Origin: an uncultured Bacteroidia bacterium
Lineage (GTDB): Bacteria; Bacteroidota; Bacteroidia; Bacteroidales; UBA932
Assembly (NCBI GenBank): GCA_902784785.1
Contig: CACZWF010000029.1
Coordinates: forward strand, 1-39,296
DNA: 39,296 nucleotides
Direction of reading: 5' to 3'
Made by a program: the position numbers and the translations under genes. Of this stretch, positions 8,428 to 15,155 are shown piece after piece (position 1 is the first letter of the stretch; every line of letters starts with the position of its first letter). Under the pieces are notes generated by a model that saw only the letters and a list, made by a program, of their open reading frames with translations, was not told where the DNA came from and ran no database searches.

Positions 8428-10152
8428 TCATGACCACATAAAATCAAACGTTGGAGGTCCCCATTTGAAACCAGATGATTGTTGTTCCTTCTCCTGAGCC
8501 TCTGCATTATCCCAATCACATACTGGCACCTCATATTGTTGGGGTTGAAGTGTGAAAAATGGGAGCTCTGGAAGTTGAATCGAAGGCCATACTTGTTCTT
8601 GCTTCGGTTCATAGTATTTCTCAACCCAAGACGTTAACCTGGTAGTAGACATCTTGAGACCGGCTTCCTCCATTTCCTTGATATTCTTTCTCAGGGACAG
8701 GTCGGGATTGTACAGGCTAAGAAACATTTCAATCTCATCTTTCTTTGCCTTCCGTTTTTCCTCACGGAGCTGTTCTTTTGTCTTTCGGCCGGGGTGTTTG
8801 TCAATACATTTCTCCTTACAGTACCGATAGAGGGTGCTCATGGAGACATCAAGATTTTTCAGGTTTTCATTAAAGGATAGGGAACGGTCGTATTTGTCAT
8901 CAAGCTCCTCCCATCGTATCTTCTTAGCAACAAAACTAATTGTACCGCTATTGAAATTCTTTCCGGGTTGCATGATAAACTTAGGCCGATGCTTCTTCCA
9001 GTATTCAATTTCCCAGTTGCAGAAGGCCAAAAGCTGTTCCTGAGTCATGTCCATAGCCCATCTTACCTTTCTCAGTAGTGTATCAATGGTAATAACGCCG
9101 TCCGAATTGTCAAAAAACCTCTCTCTATCAATGTATAGGTTGAACAGGAGGGTATTTGGATCAACCCATGGGAACATTAGCCGTCTTAAGCAAGCATTCT
9201 TCCCTAGCTTCCTACGTCTTTGCTGTCCATCCACCTGCTTCTCCTTATAAAACCAAGTCTGCAAGTAGTTCTCATCCGTTAACTGGTAGCCTATTCCTTG
9301 CCATTCTGGTCTTTCAATTCGGTATAGGTAAGGATAGCGAGTGGAATAGAGGTGTGTAAACTGGGCATAATCCATCGTCCGCATATCATTCACCATGGTT
9401 TCATCAAAGGTTATCTTCACTGGTTCCTGTAGCGGTTCTTCTTCGACCGGATCAATCTGCTGCGGAAAATCTGACACGGAATAGATAATGTTGCTGGAGT
9501 ATGTTTCATTGTTGCCAAATACCCCATTCATATACTGACAGGGTCTAGTTCCACAGTCATCTTCCATCGGCTCTGCGGTATCAATCACAATCTGGTCGTT
9601 TATGGCTTGTGAAATCCGTCTCAAATCATCCTTTCCAACAATTTGATCCAGGACATACACCAACCTGAAGCGCCTCGACACCGATTTGTCCTTACCTTTT
9701 TCCTGACCGTCAGAAAAGCTCATATACACACAAGTCGGAGTGTAGGAAAGTGTAGAAATATATTCTTCCACCGACGTGAACCTAGTGTAGTCTACATCTA
9801 CAAATACCGTCTGTGCGCCTTTAAAGAACTGGTCGGATTTCGTTGTCAGTTTCATTGCGCCTTTGTTTGGACCATTCTTATAGACCGGATATACCTGCAT
9901 CTTCTTGCCATCAGGAGTTTCCACCCAATATTTTTTGTTCGGGTCATACTGGAAAAGGTTGCAGAAGGCGTGTCCCGTTGTAGCATAATCAAGAAACTCA
10001 GAGACGGTAACTGAAACCTCCCTGAATGCCATTTTGTTTTTCCCGATGGCCTTAGCGCCGATTTTACTTAAGCAGGCGGTAGCATCGGTCTTTTTCTCAT
10101 AATAATCCAGACTCACACTCGTCTGGAACATAAAATTATCATCAGTAAGCAT
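8428..10152 (-). CDS. Primase-like replication protein (AEP/PrimPol-type fold inferred)
   Basis: 574 residues. Residues 117-122 (FVDVDY) place two aspartates D119/D121 on a predicted beta-strand. They are followed by a serine/arginine-rich turn and RFRLVYVLD (161-169), a D-rich segment and CGTRPCQYMNG (200-210). This order matches archaeo-eukaryotic primase-like N-terminal domains in plasmid and integrative-element replication proteins, and the primase-like part of VirE-N/BT4734-type proteins. The second half is charged; LRKNIKEMEEAGLKMSTTRLTSWVEKY and NLDVSMSTLYRYCKEK look like helix-turn-helix units. No helicase P-loop is present, but a RepA-like ATPase lies in the same block. Starts 18 nt after a 51-residue gene. 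Probably begins element replication; fold and motif assignment are by eye. Confidence 0.55.
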   Translation of the reverse strand: MLTDDNFMFQTSVSLDYYEKKTDATACLSKIGAKAIGKNKMAFREVSVTVSEFLDYATTGHAFCNLFQYDPNKKYWVETPDGKKMQVYPVYKNGPNKGAMKLTTKSDQFFKGAQTVFVDVDYTRFTSVEEYISTLSYTPTCVYMSFSDGQEKGKDKSVSRRFRLVYVLDQIVGKDDLRRISQAINDQIVIDTAEPMEDDCGTRPCQYMNGVFGNNETYSSNIIYSVSDFPQQIDPVEEEPLQEPVKITFDETMVNDMRTMDYAQFTHLYSTRYPYLYRIERPEWQGIGYQLTDENYLQTWFYKEKQVDGQQRRRKLGKNACLRRLMFPWVDPNTLLFNLYIDRERFFDNSDGVITIDTLLRKVRWAMDMTQEQLLAFCNWEIEYWKKHRPKFIMQPGKNFNSGTISFVAKKIRWEELDDKYDRSLSFNENLKNLDVSMSTLYRYCKEKCIDKHPGRKTKEQLREEKRKAKKDEIEMFLSLYNPDLSLRKNIKEMEEAGLKMSTTRLTSWVEKYYEPKQEQVWPSIQLPELPFFTLQPQQYEVPVCDWDNAEAQEKEQQSSGFKWGPPTFDFMWS

Positions 10153-10170
10153 GTGATAAAGTTTAATAGG

Positions 10171-10326
10171 TTAATAAATGACGTCGAGTTCTTTGAATAG
10201 GGATACAAATAACAACTCTCCATCTCTCAAGGCACGGTTATACCTTCCGTGCCCCATCTTCTGTTTGGCTTCTTTGCGATTTTCGTACACCTTGCCAGTG
10301 AGTACGTGCTTAACTCTTGTGTCCAT
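10171..10326 (-). CDS. Small basic protein ahead of the primase-like gene
   Basis: A 51-residue frame, MDTRVKHVLTGKVYENRKEA...ELDVIY, ending 18 nt before the primase-like ATG. The core GKVYENRKEAKQKMGHGRYNRALRDGELLF looks like a small NUMOD-like or 'name-the-repeat' DNA-binding module (conserved K.Y.nrkeA...mg...yn.al). A TAAATTTTTG -7-like box lies just upstream of its start. Position and spacing suggest an operon with the primase-like gene, with a possible DNA-binding or regulatory role. Confidence 0.6.
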   Translation of the reverse strand: MDTRVKHVLTGKVYENRKEAKQKMGHGRYNRALRDGELLFVSLFKELDVIY

Positions 10327-10383
10327 ATATGTCAAAAATTTAATGGTTTTACATAGTTAAGGATTCAAATCCCGGGAAATACT

Positions 10384-10400
10384 AAATCGTGGCATTTCAG
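10384..10400 (-). promoter_or_regulatory. Shared 17-bp upstream motif, copy A
   Basis: Minus-strand reading CTGAAATGCCACGATTT, 58 nt before the start of the 51-residue gene. It matches copy B (11140-11156) at 15 of 17 positions, and similarity continues a few bases as (G)TATYTC. Copy C is at 13024-13040. A binding site for an element-encoded regulator is the likely meaning. Confidence 0.5.
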
Positions 10401-10449
10401 CAGCAAAATAAACAAAAGCAGGTTCCGGATGTTGGAACCTGCATCGTCA

Positions 10450-10809
10450 TCACTTAATAAAACCAAACTTTTTCTGCCGCCACCACTCTTCTTCATCGGC
10501 AGCATCATAGGCCTCCTCGAATTCCTGCATCAAACCGTCATCAATACTCTCTTTATCATACCATTTCTCTAGTATCTTCCGTGTCATCTCCCTAGCAATA
10601 TCCTTATCTACACAGGCTTTTTTTGCTTTGCTCCCTAGGTATTCAGCATCCGAAGCACCATCATCTATAAACTTCAGGTACTCATCGGTTCGCTTATAGA
10701 TCCAACTACCCAGGATTCTCATAATAGCCCGGTTTTGTCTTCTCCGTGCTTCGTCTCCACCACTCGTTTGTGCATGAAGGTTTCTCATAAAGTCATCTGG
10801 ATTTGCCAT
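10450..10809 (-). CDS. Hypothetical acidic helical protein
   Basis: The ATG at 10809 (MANPDDFMRNLHAQ) is chosen over the upstream ATG at 10860 because it sits 2 nt after the stop of the previous gene, the usual coupled arrangement; the upstream extension would overlap that gene. The product is 119 residues, highly charged, predicted helical, without membrane segments or known motifs, and ends EEWWRQKKFGFIK. Function unknown. The gap to the next gene carries the shared motif at 10384. Confidence 0.65.
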   Translation of the reverse strand: MANPDDFMRNLHAQTSGGDEARRRQNRAIMRILGSWIYKRTDEYLKFIDDGASDAEYLGSKAKKACVDKDIAREMTRKILEKWYDKESIDDGLMQEFEEAYDAADEEEWWRQKKFGFIK

Positions 10810-10811
10810 AA

Positions 10812-11093
10812 TTATTCCTCCTCTGTGTCTTCTTGTCCAGCTTTCACAAATAATTCCCAAGGAAGATTCGTAAATAGGTAAATTGAAACCTGATCCTTCT
10901 CATCCCAGTACTCATCCTCCGAAACAATCCTATAATCATCGCCGAACAGTAGTAAAAGACTCCGTAAGATGATGTACTGGATTCCAAACGCATCGAGGTT
11001 TCCGTCAAACACAAATACACAATTTCCCTTATCGTTCTGGTAAACTGTATCACCAATACGATGGATGTCTGATTTTAATAGTTTAATACTCAT
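10812..11093 (-). CDS. Hypothetical small acidic protein
   Basis: 93 residues (MSIKLLKSDIHRIGDTVYQND...), with an acidic tail QEDTEEE. It is not recognised. It is the first gene of a two-gene minus-strand unit, divergent from the nuclease gene at 11230. A copy of the shared motif (11140-11156) lies 47 nt upstream of its ATG. The small size and acidic character would fit a phage-type accessory or inhibitor protein, but nothing in the sequence shows this. Confidence 0.6.
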   Translation of the reverse strand: MSIKLLKSDIHRIGDTVYQNDKGNCVFVFDGNLDAFGIQYIILRSLLLLFGDDYRIVSEDEYWDEKDQVSIYLFTNLPWELFVKAGQEDTEEE

Positions 11094-11139
11094 AATTTTA
11101 TTTTTTTCTCATATAAGGGAAAGGGCTTTTGAGATACCG

Positions 11140-11156
11140 GAATCGGGGCATTTCAG
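11140..11156 (-). promoter_or_regulatory. Shared 17-bp upstream motif, copy B
   Basis: Minus-strand reading CTGAAATGCCCCGATTC, between divergent genes at 11093 and 11230. It lies 47 nt before the minus-strand start and just upstream of the plus-strand -33 box, so one bound protein could control both directions. Confidence 0.5.
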
Positions 11157-11162
11157 GAATTT

Positions 11163-11193
11163 TTTGATGAGCCTGTGATAATTACTATATTTG
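11163..11193 (+). promoter_or_regulatory. Bacteroidota promoter of the nuclease gene
   Basis: TTTG at 11163-11166, a 19-nt spacer, and TATATTTG at 11186-11193 match the Bacteroidota sigma-ABfr consensus exactly. The ATG is at 11230. Confidence 0.75.
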
Positions 11194-11229
11194 TACAAAA
11201 TCTAATGGCATAGAAACAAGGACTTACAT

Positions 11230-11784
11230 ATGGGGCTAAAAGATCTATCCTCACAGCAACTCGGTAAATTGGGTGAAACTGCTGTGGCTCTCGAATTGAT
11301 GAAAAGAGGGTATGACGTGATTAATCTGAATGAGTCGCTTCAGAACTTCCAGCATGCCGACTTACTTTGTATATGTAGCAAGACGGGGAAGATGCAGCCG
11401 GTTCAAGTAAAGACCGGTAAGACTAAGAATATTTACTGTGGTTTGATTGCTGATCCTACGACAGGCGTTATACAGAATCTTGACGAAAAAATAATCTGCC
11501 CATGGGTTTTTGTCCATATAGCAGAATCTTCGACAAATGATGGAGAAACAGACCTCAAGTTTGATTTCTATGTTCTTCTTCCGGATGAGGTGAAAGAATT
11601 GCTCAAGACCGCTCATCTTTGGTATGCGACTCAATGGGATAGGACGCTCACTAAAGACATCCTAGTTGGTGTAGATGTTTCGTGGCTTGAAGGTGGTATT
11701 TCTAAAAAAACAGCCCATCATCCTGAGTATAAGAGCAGCCTAAGTAGCACGTCCAAGGACAAGTGGGAGAAGATTATGTTGTAG
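11230..11784 (+). CDS. PD-(D/E)XK-type nuclease-like protein
   Basis: 184 residues. The N-terminal part shows the order of a restriction-endonuclease-like fold: a helix with E16 (LGKLGETAVALELMKRGYDV), D44 in QHADLL, and Q59-V-K61 in PVQVKTG. Together these are the E...D...QxK motif of Holliday-junction-resolvase-like and Mrr-like nucleases. The C-terminal half is less typical (DFYVLLPDEVKELL; WDRTLTKDILVGVDVSWLEGG). It stands alone on the plus strand with its own consensus promoter, inside an otherwise minus-strand block, as expected for a cargo or defence gene. Possible roles are DNA processing for the element or attack on competing DNA; no partner methylase or sensor is adjacent. Confidence 0.6.
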   Translation: MGLKDLSSQQLGKLGETAVALELMKRGYDVINLNESLQNFQHADLLCICSKTGKMQPVQVKTGKTKNIYCGLIADPTTGVIQNLDEKIICPWVFVHIAESSTNDGETDLKFDFYVLLPDEVKELLKTAHLWYATQWDRTLTKDILVGVDVSWLEGGISKKTAHHPEYKSSLSSTSKDKWEKIML

Positions 11785-11798
11785 ATGATACAAAAAAG

Positions 11799-11826
11799 AA
11801 GCAGGGACCGGTTAAAATCCCTGCTT
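11799..11826 (-). terminator. Terminator downstream of the first radical-SAM gene and a tiny ORF
   Basis: AAGCAGGGA (11799-11807) pairs with TCCCTGCTT (11818-11826). On the minus strand it is followed by CTTTTTTG, the better orientation for termination. On the plus strand it sits 15 nt after the nuclease stop codon and may act weakly there too. Confidence 0.65.
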
Positions 11827-11839
11827 CAATTGTAAATAG

Positions 11840-11941
11840 CTACTGTTTGTTCTGCTTTGGTTTTCTGCCCCGTTTTTGCTTCATAAGTTCAATGCCATAT
11901 TTTTTTGCTTTCCTGCGAATCATAACGGGGTCACGGTCCAT
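11840..11941 (-). CDS. Possible tiny basic protein (33 residues)
   Basis: The frame MDRDPVMIRRKAKKYGIELM...KPKQNKQ is strongly basic and ends 14 nt before a minus-strand terminator. It starts 59 nt downstream of the radical-SAM stop codon. The KRGRKPKQ tail resembles an AT-hook. Its first codons overlap the pgeF-like relic on the other strand. It may be real or only the open remnant of a rearranged gene. Confidence 0.3.
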   Translation of the reverse strand: MDRDPVMIRRKAKKYGIELMKQKRGRKPKQNKQ

Positions 11942-11970
11942 CCATCGGTCCTCTCAGTTTTCAGGTCGGA
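11941..11970 (+). pseudogene. Relic of a pgeF-like gene (30 bp)
   Basis: Thirty bases match 13434-13463 inside the pgeF-like gene at 28 positions and encode the same SIGPLSFQVG. Both differences are silent third-codon changes, so it descends from a diverged coding copy rather than a fresh duplication. Flanking sequence does not match beyond a few bases. Confidence 0.5.
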
Positions 11971-12000
11971 CCGCGGCGGCGCCAGATACGTCGTAAACTA

Positions 12001-12969
12001 CTAGTCCTTGCAGTCGCCCCGCTTACCTACGACCTTTGCGATTGATTCTTTCCAGCGAATTGTAGGGTCATTTTTGTAGCGATTATAAAGGGCGATCATG
12101 TTTTCGTCAGAGTACCAGGCCATTAATTCATTGTGCTTGGCCTCGGTCTCTGCATTCCAATACCCGTTGACCTTCATCCTAGCCTTTCCCATATTCATCT
12201 TGCCAATCCAAATCGAGTCAGTGGTGTATGGCTTGAGGGTCGCAATCAAACCATCTACATCGCCTCCCCAACATGGCTCACAGGAAACGCTAGTCTCAAA
12301 TCCGTGGTCATAGGCATACTTGAGGCAATCCAGACGCTCCTCGAATGAAGGGCCTCCGGGTTCCCAGAACTTGAGCACTTCGTTGTCATTGCTGCCGATA
12401 GTAAACCTGAAGATGATGCGATCCTTATAGAGAGCAAACCTGGCGCAGATAGACTCGACGACCACCCTCCACGGTTTGATGACAATCAGGATGTCGCTCC
12501 CGCTGTCGAGAATCTGCTGGATCTTTTTCTCACAGGGCTCTAGGAACTCTGGTGAAATGTTGTGAGCACTTGGGAACATCGTCAGCTTATGCCCGCTCGG
12601 GACTTTAGCATCCAGCGCCCTCTCGTTCAGTTTCTCTTTGGTCCACTCTCCAGCAGCGACCCTCTTGTACCGGTAAGCTATCTCGGCGGCGAAGCATCCC
12701 AGGCAGCCGACCTTACAACCGCTGATGATGTTGATGGTTTGGTCTGCCCATTGCCGAGTTCCGAAAGCCTCACTCGCAGCCTTCTCTATCTTCTCCTTGT
12801 CGCCACTTTCAACAGCAGCGGTAAGAGCAGCGTCGGCCTCGGTAATACCCTTCTTCAGGACAGGTGCCGCTGGGGCTGTGGACGTGCCTGTAGTCGCCAC
12901 GAGGCTCTCAAAGGTGTCTTCAAAGGACGTGTTGTCAATTGCAATCGTTTCTTCTGAATTTCTTTCCAT
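12001..12969 (-). CDS. Radical-SAM protein 1 (SPL-like/phage type)
   Basis: 322 residues. C85, C89 and C92 in ISGCKVGCLGCFAAE form the CX3CX2C motif that binds the 4Fe-4S cluster of radical S-adenosylmethionine enzymes. FRFTIGSNDNEVLKFWEPGGPS, then ERLDCLKYAYDHGFETSVSCEP, is characteristic of the spore-photoproduct-lyase-like branch also seen in phage genomes. The first 75 residues are a low-complexity, Ser/Thr/Ala/Glu-rich extension with no motif. The substrate is unknown; DNA repair or nucleotide modification is suggested by family and by its place beside a RecA-like ATPase and another radical-SAM gene. Ends in two consecutive TAG codons. Copy C of the shared motif lies 55 nt upstream. Radical-SAM identity is secure, function is not. 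Confidence 0.8.
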   Translation of the reverse strand: MERNSEETIAIDNTSFEDTFESLVATTGTSTAPAAPVLKKGITEADAALTAAVESGDKEKIEKAASEAFGTRQWADQTINIISGCKVGCLGCFAAEIAYRYKRVAAGEWTKEKLNERALDAKVPSGHKLTMFPSAHNISPEFLEPCEKKIQQILDSGSDILIVIKPWRVVVESICARFALYKDRIIFRFTIGSNDNEVLKFWEPGGPSFEERLDCLKYAYDHGFETSVSCEPCWGGDVDGLIATLKPYTTDSIWIGKMNMGKARMKVNGYWNAETEAKHNELMAWYSDENMIALYNRYKNDPTIRWKESIAKVVGKRGDCKD

Positions 12970-13023
12970 AACTTAATTATTTTTTATTGTTCTCTTGTAA
13001 GGATTTTGTCTTTTCGGGTGGAG

Positions 13024-13040
13024 GAATCGGGCTTTTTCAG
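13024..13040 (-). promoter_or_regulatory. Shared 17-bp upstream motif, copy C
   Basis: Minus-strand reading CTGAAAAAGCCCGATTC matches copy B at 14 of 17 positions. It lies 55 nt upstream of radical-SAM gene 1, and on the plus strand directly touches the TATCTTCG -7 box of the pgeF-like gene. Confidence 0.45.
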
Positions 13041-13048
13041 TATCTTCG
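13041..13048 (+). promoter_or_regulatory. -7 box of the pgeF-like gene
   Basis: TATCTTCG lies only 4 nt before the ATG at 13053, so the transcript would be leaderless or nearly so. The same spacing occurs at dut. Confidence 0.55.
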
Positions 13049-13052
13049 CACC

Positions 13053-13730
13053 ATGTTTCAGACTCTCCTTCATTATTCTCTTGGCCCGGGTATAGATGCT
13101 TTTACTACCCGGAGAGATTCAGTCCTGCCTTATCCTGTCATTCAAGGCGCTCAAGTACACGGTTCAAATGTCGCTATTATAGAACGGCCGGATATAGGGA
13201 GGGATGAATTACAGGGCTACGATGCTTTTATTACCAATCTGCCTGGCGTGTAGATAGGAGTAAGGACGGCCGACTGTGTTCCTATTCTTCTCAGCGACCC
13301 TCAAAACCGTGTAATAGCCGCCATTCACTCAGGTTGGAAAGGAACAGTACAGAAAATTACCCTTAAGACGATCAGGATTATGGAGACTAAATTCAAGACC
13401 AACCCGGGAGATCTTGTGGCAGTCATCGGTCCTTCCATCGGCCCCCTCAGTTTTCAGGTCGGAGAAGAGGTTGCGACGATGTTCAAAGAGTCTGGATTTC
13501 ATATGGACTCTATCTGGGAATTTCAAGGTCGCGGCAATGGTACTCCTATGTCTGGCGGCCATCACATCGATCTCTGGGACGCGAACAAATGGCTGCTCTT
13601 GGAATCTGGCGTAAAGGAGGAGAATATCTGGATTTCGGGAATTGACACCTACCTCGACACTTCCTTCTTCTCTGCCAGACGTGAAGGGCTCAAGTGTGGA
13701 AGGAATATCAATGCAATCAGGATGGAGTAG
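13053..13730 (+). pseudogene. pgeF: pgeF-like (YfiH/laccase-domain) gene with an in-frame amber codon
   Basis: One frame reads through 225 codons with a single TAG at 13251-13253. Before it, IQGAQVHGSNV and the following GYDAFITNLPGV match the Cu-oxidase_4/PgeF family. After it come GVRTADCVPILL, IHSGWKGT, VIGPSIGPLSFQVGEEV and a CGRNI end, the usual family motifs including the metal-site Cys and His. The family edits misincorporated L-Ser in peptidoglycan (PgeF) or acts on nucleosides. The protein is shorter than usual at the N-terminus. The amber replaces a hydrophobic residue before GVRTADC and would remove the catalytic half. Reassignment of TAG is unlikely because neighbouring genes, and this one, use TAG as the stop. 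Its position inside an integrative block is unusual; host pgeF must be elsewhere if needed. A relic of a second copy is at 11941. Confidence 0.8.
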
Positions 13731-13858
13731 GGGCTTTCCAAGGACAATCAATCAAGTGTAAAAAAAATAAAGGGGCCAGCATTTTTGCCAGCCCCACCTG
13801 GGAGAATTTTTTTGCAAATTTGATTTAACGCCCTACCGCACTGAAAATCAACAGAAAG

Positions 13859-13890
13859 AGTGTTAAACCAACATCTGGAACTTTAACACT
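13859..13890 (-). terminator. Inverted repeat spanning the stop of the RepA-like ATPase gene
   Basis: AGTGTTAAA and TTTAACACT form a perfect 9-bp stem around a 14-nt loop. On the minus strand the first arm contains the stop codon of the ATPase gene and the second is followed by CTTTCTGTT. A weak terminator is likely. A second GC-rich hairpin (GGGGC...GCCCC, 13777-13796) serves the pgeF-like gene. Confidence 0.45.
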
Positions 13891-15088
13891 TCTCTTTCAA
13901 GATGTCGTAGATTGCTTGTTTTGAGACACCATACTCATTAGCAATCTTCTCCACGCTTATATTTTGGACATACCTCAGCTCCCGAATCTCCTCATACTTG
14001 CCAGCCAGTTTGCCCCTCTTGACAGGTTTTTCACTGGCAGTCTCCTCCTCCTTCTCCGCCTTAGGTTTCAGCGGAAGGGCCTCGGATTCCTTCTTCTGGC
14101 TGTGATGAACGAGGTGAGTATAGGAGCCGGGTTGGTCTTCCTTGCGACCCTCAAAGCGGATCACATCAACAACTCCTTTTTCCACCTCTCCCTTGGGAAC
14201 CTTGAGAGTCTGTATGAAACGGTATCCATTACCAGAACGTTCACGACGAAGAGCAAAGAGCGCTCCGACCTGCTGGATCACGACATCTCCACCTCTCACC
14301 ATATCAGGAGTCAGCGGTTTCCAGGGTTTGGTCTCTTCGGTGTGGGCAGAGAAGAGGAAGGAAACGACTACACCCCTCTTCGCACAATCGTTCTGAACAT
14401 CCTCTATGGCCGAAAGAAACTTGGCGAGGTCCCAGTTCGGAAACTTGGAGAGCGGATCAAGGAACACTGCGGTATCACGCTTGAAGCCTTCTGCCCTCTT
14501 TGTGACATCAGCAATCAGACCGTCAAAGGTGGGTGATGATATGTCCCCTTTGGTAATCCATCCGATGTTGGCAGGGAAAACGGTGCCATCTCCATACCGA
14601 TCGACCAGTTCTCCAGCTCGTTCCTCCAGAAGATAAAAGACAACATCCATCATGTCGGCCTTCGGTGCTCCTTCTGGTAGGAAAGTGGGGGTCTCTCCCT
14701 TCGCAGCAGCCAGGGCGCAGTCAATCATCAGGATGGTTTTTCCAGTATCCGCGCCTGCCACACATCCTGATATCTGACCCTTCCTCGCATACCAAGGAAC
14801 AAGCCAACCAGACTTGTCTGCCATAGGACGTGAGGACATCTGCTGGAAGGACTGAGTGCCAGAAATTTTGACCTCTTCTTCTACTGAAGTCTGATTATCA
14901 AGCGCCTTCATTTGCTTCTTCAGTTCAATGACTTTCTGATTGCGGAGATTGAGTTCCTTTTCTTTGTACTTCAGTTCTTCCGCTCTGTCCTTGCTTCTTA
15001 TTCGAGATTTGATCCATGTGCCAGCCACTAGTACGACAACACCGGATAAAGTCGTTAGACTAAACTCTTTGAAATTTTTAATCTTCAT
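13883..15088 (-). CDS. Membrane-anchored RecA/RepA-like ATPase with C-terminal HTH
   Basis: The ATG at 15088 (MKIKNFKEFSLTT) is chosen because the longer frame lacks coding character and contains the leader hairpin. The product has 401 residues. Residues 11-27 are a single transmembrane helix, followed by a charged coiled coil (31-62). A RecA-like core has Walker A AGADTGKT (111-118) and Walker B TAVFLD (206-211), as in RepA/AAA_25 replicative helicases. FLFSAHTEE and VRGGDVVIQQVGALFALRRE fit the later sensor strands. A Lys/Glu linker leads to a resolvase-like helix-turn-helix (NISVEKIANEYGVSKQAIYDIL). RepA-like ATPases normally lack a membrane anchor, so this may tether replication or a sensing step to the membrane. 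Lies 67 nt after radical-SAM gene 2, probably in one operon. Confidence 0.75.
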   Translation of the reverse strand: MKIKNFKEFSLTTLSGVVVLVAGTWIKSRIRSKDRAEELKYKEKELNLRNQKVIELKKQMKALDNQTSVEEEVKISGTQSFQQMSSRPMADKSGWLVPWYARKGQISGCVAGADTGKTILMIDCALAAAKGETPTFLPEGAPKADMMDVVFYLLEERAGELVDRYGDGTVFPANIGWITKGDISSPTFDGLIADVTKRAEGFKRDTAVFLDPLSKFPNWDLAKFLSAIEDVQNDCAKRGVVVSFLFSAHTEETKPWKPLTPDMVRGGDVVIQQVGALFALRRERSGNGYRFIQTLKVPKGEVEKGVVDVIRFEGRKEDQPGSYTHLVHHSQKKESEALPLKPKAEKEEETASEKPVKRGKLAGKYEEIRELRYVQNISVEKIANEYGVSKQAIYDILKEKC

Positions 15089-15119
15089 ATGCTTAAAATT
15101 TAAAATGTTATTTGAACTT

Positions 15120-15141
15120 CCGGCGGGTATCGCCCCGCCGG
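15120..15141 (-). promoter_or_regulatory. GC-rich stem-loop between radical-SAM 2 and the ATPase gene
   Basis: CCGGCGGG (15120-15127) pairs with CCCGCCGG (15134-15141) in an otherwise AT-rich 67-nt gap. No T tract follows on the minus strand, so it is more likely an RNA processing or stabilising element that sets relative expression than a full terminator. Confidence 0.45.
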
Positions 15142-15155
15142 GGGCGAAAAATGAG

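Noticed and set aside
13251..13253. Amber codon as a recoded amino acid (phage genetic code 15 or pyrrolysine)
   Set aside because: Several neighbouring genes, including this one and radical-SAM gene 1, end in TAG, and no suppressor tRNA is seen, so TAG is a stop here.
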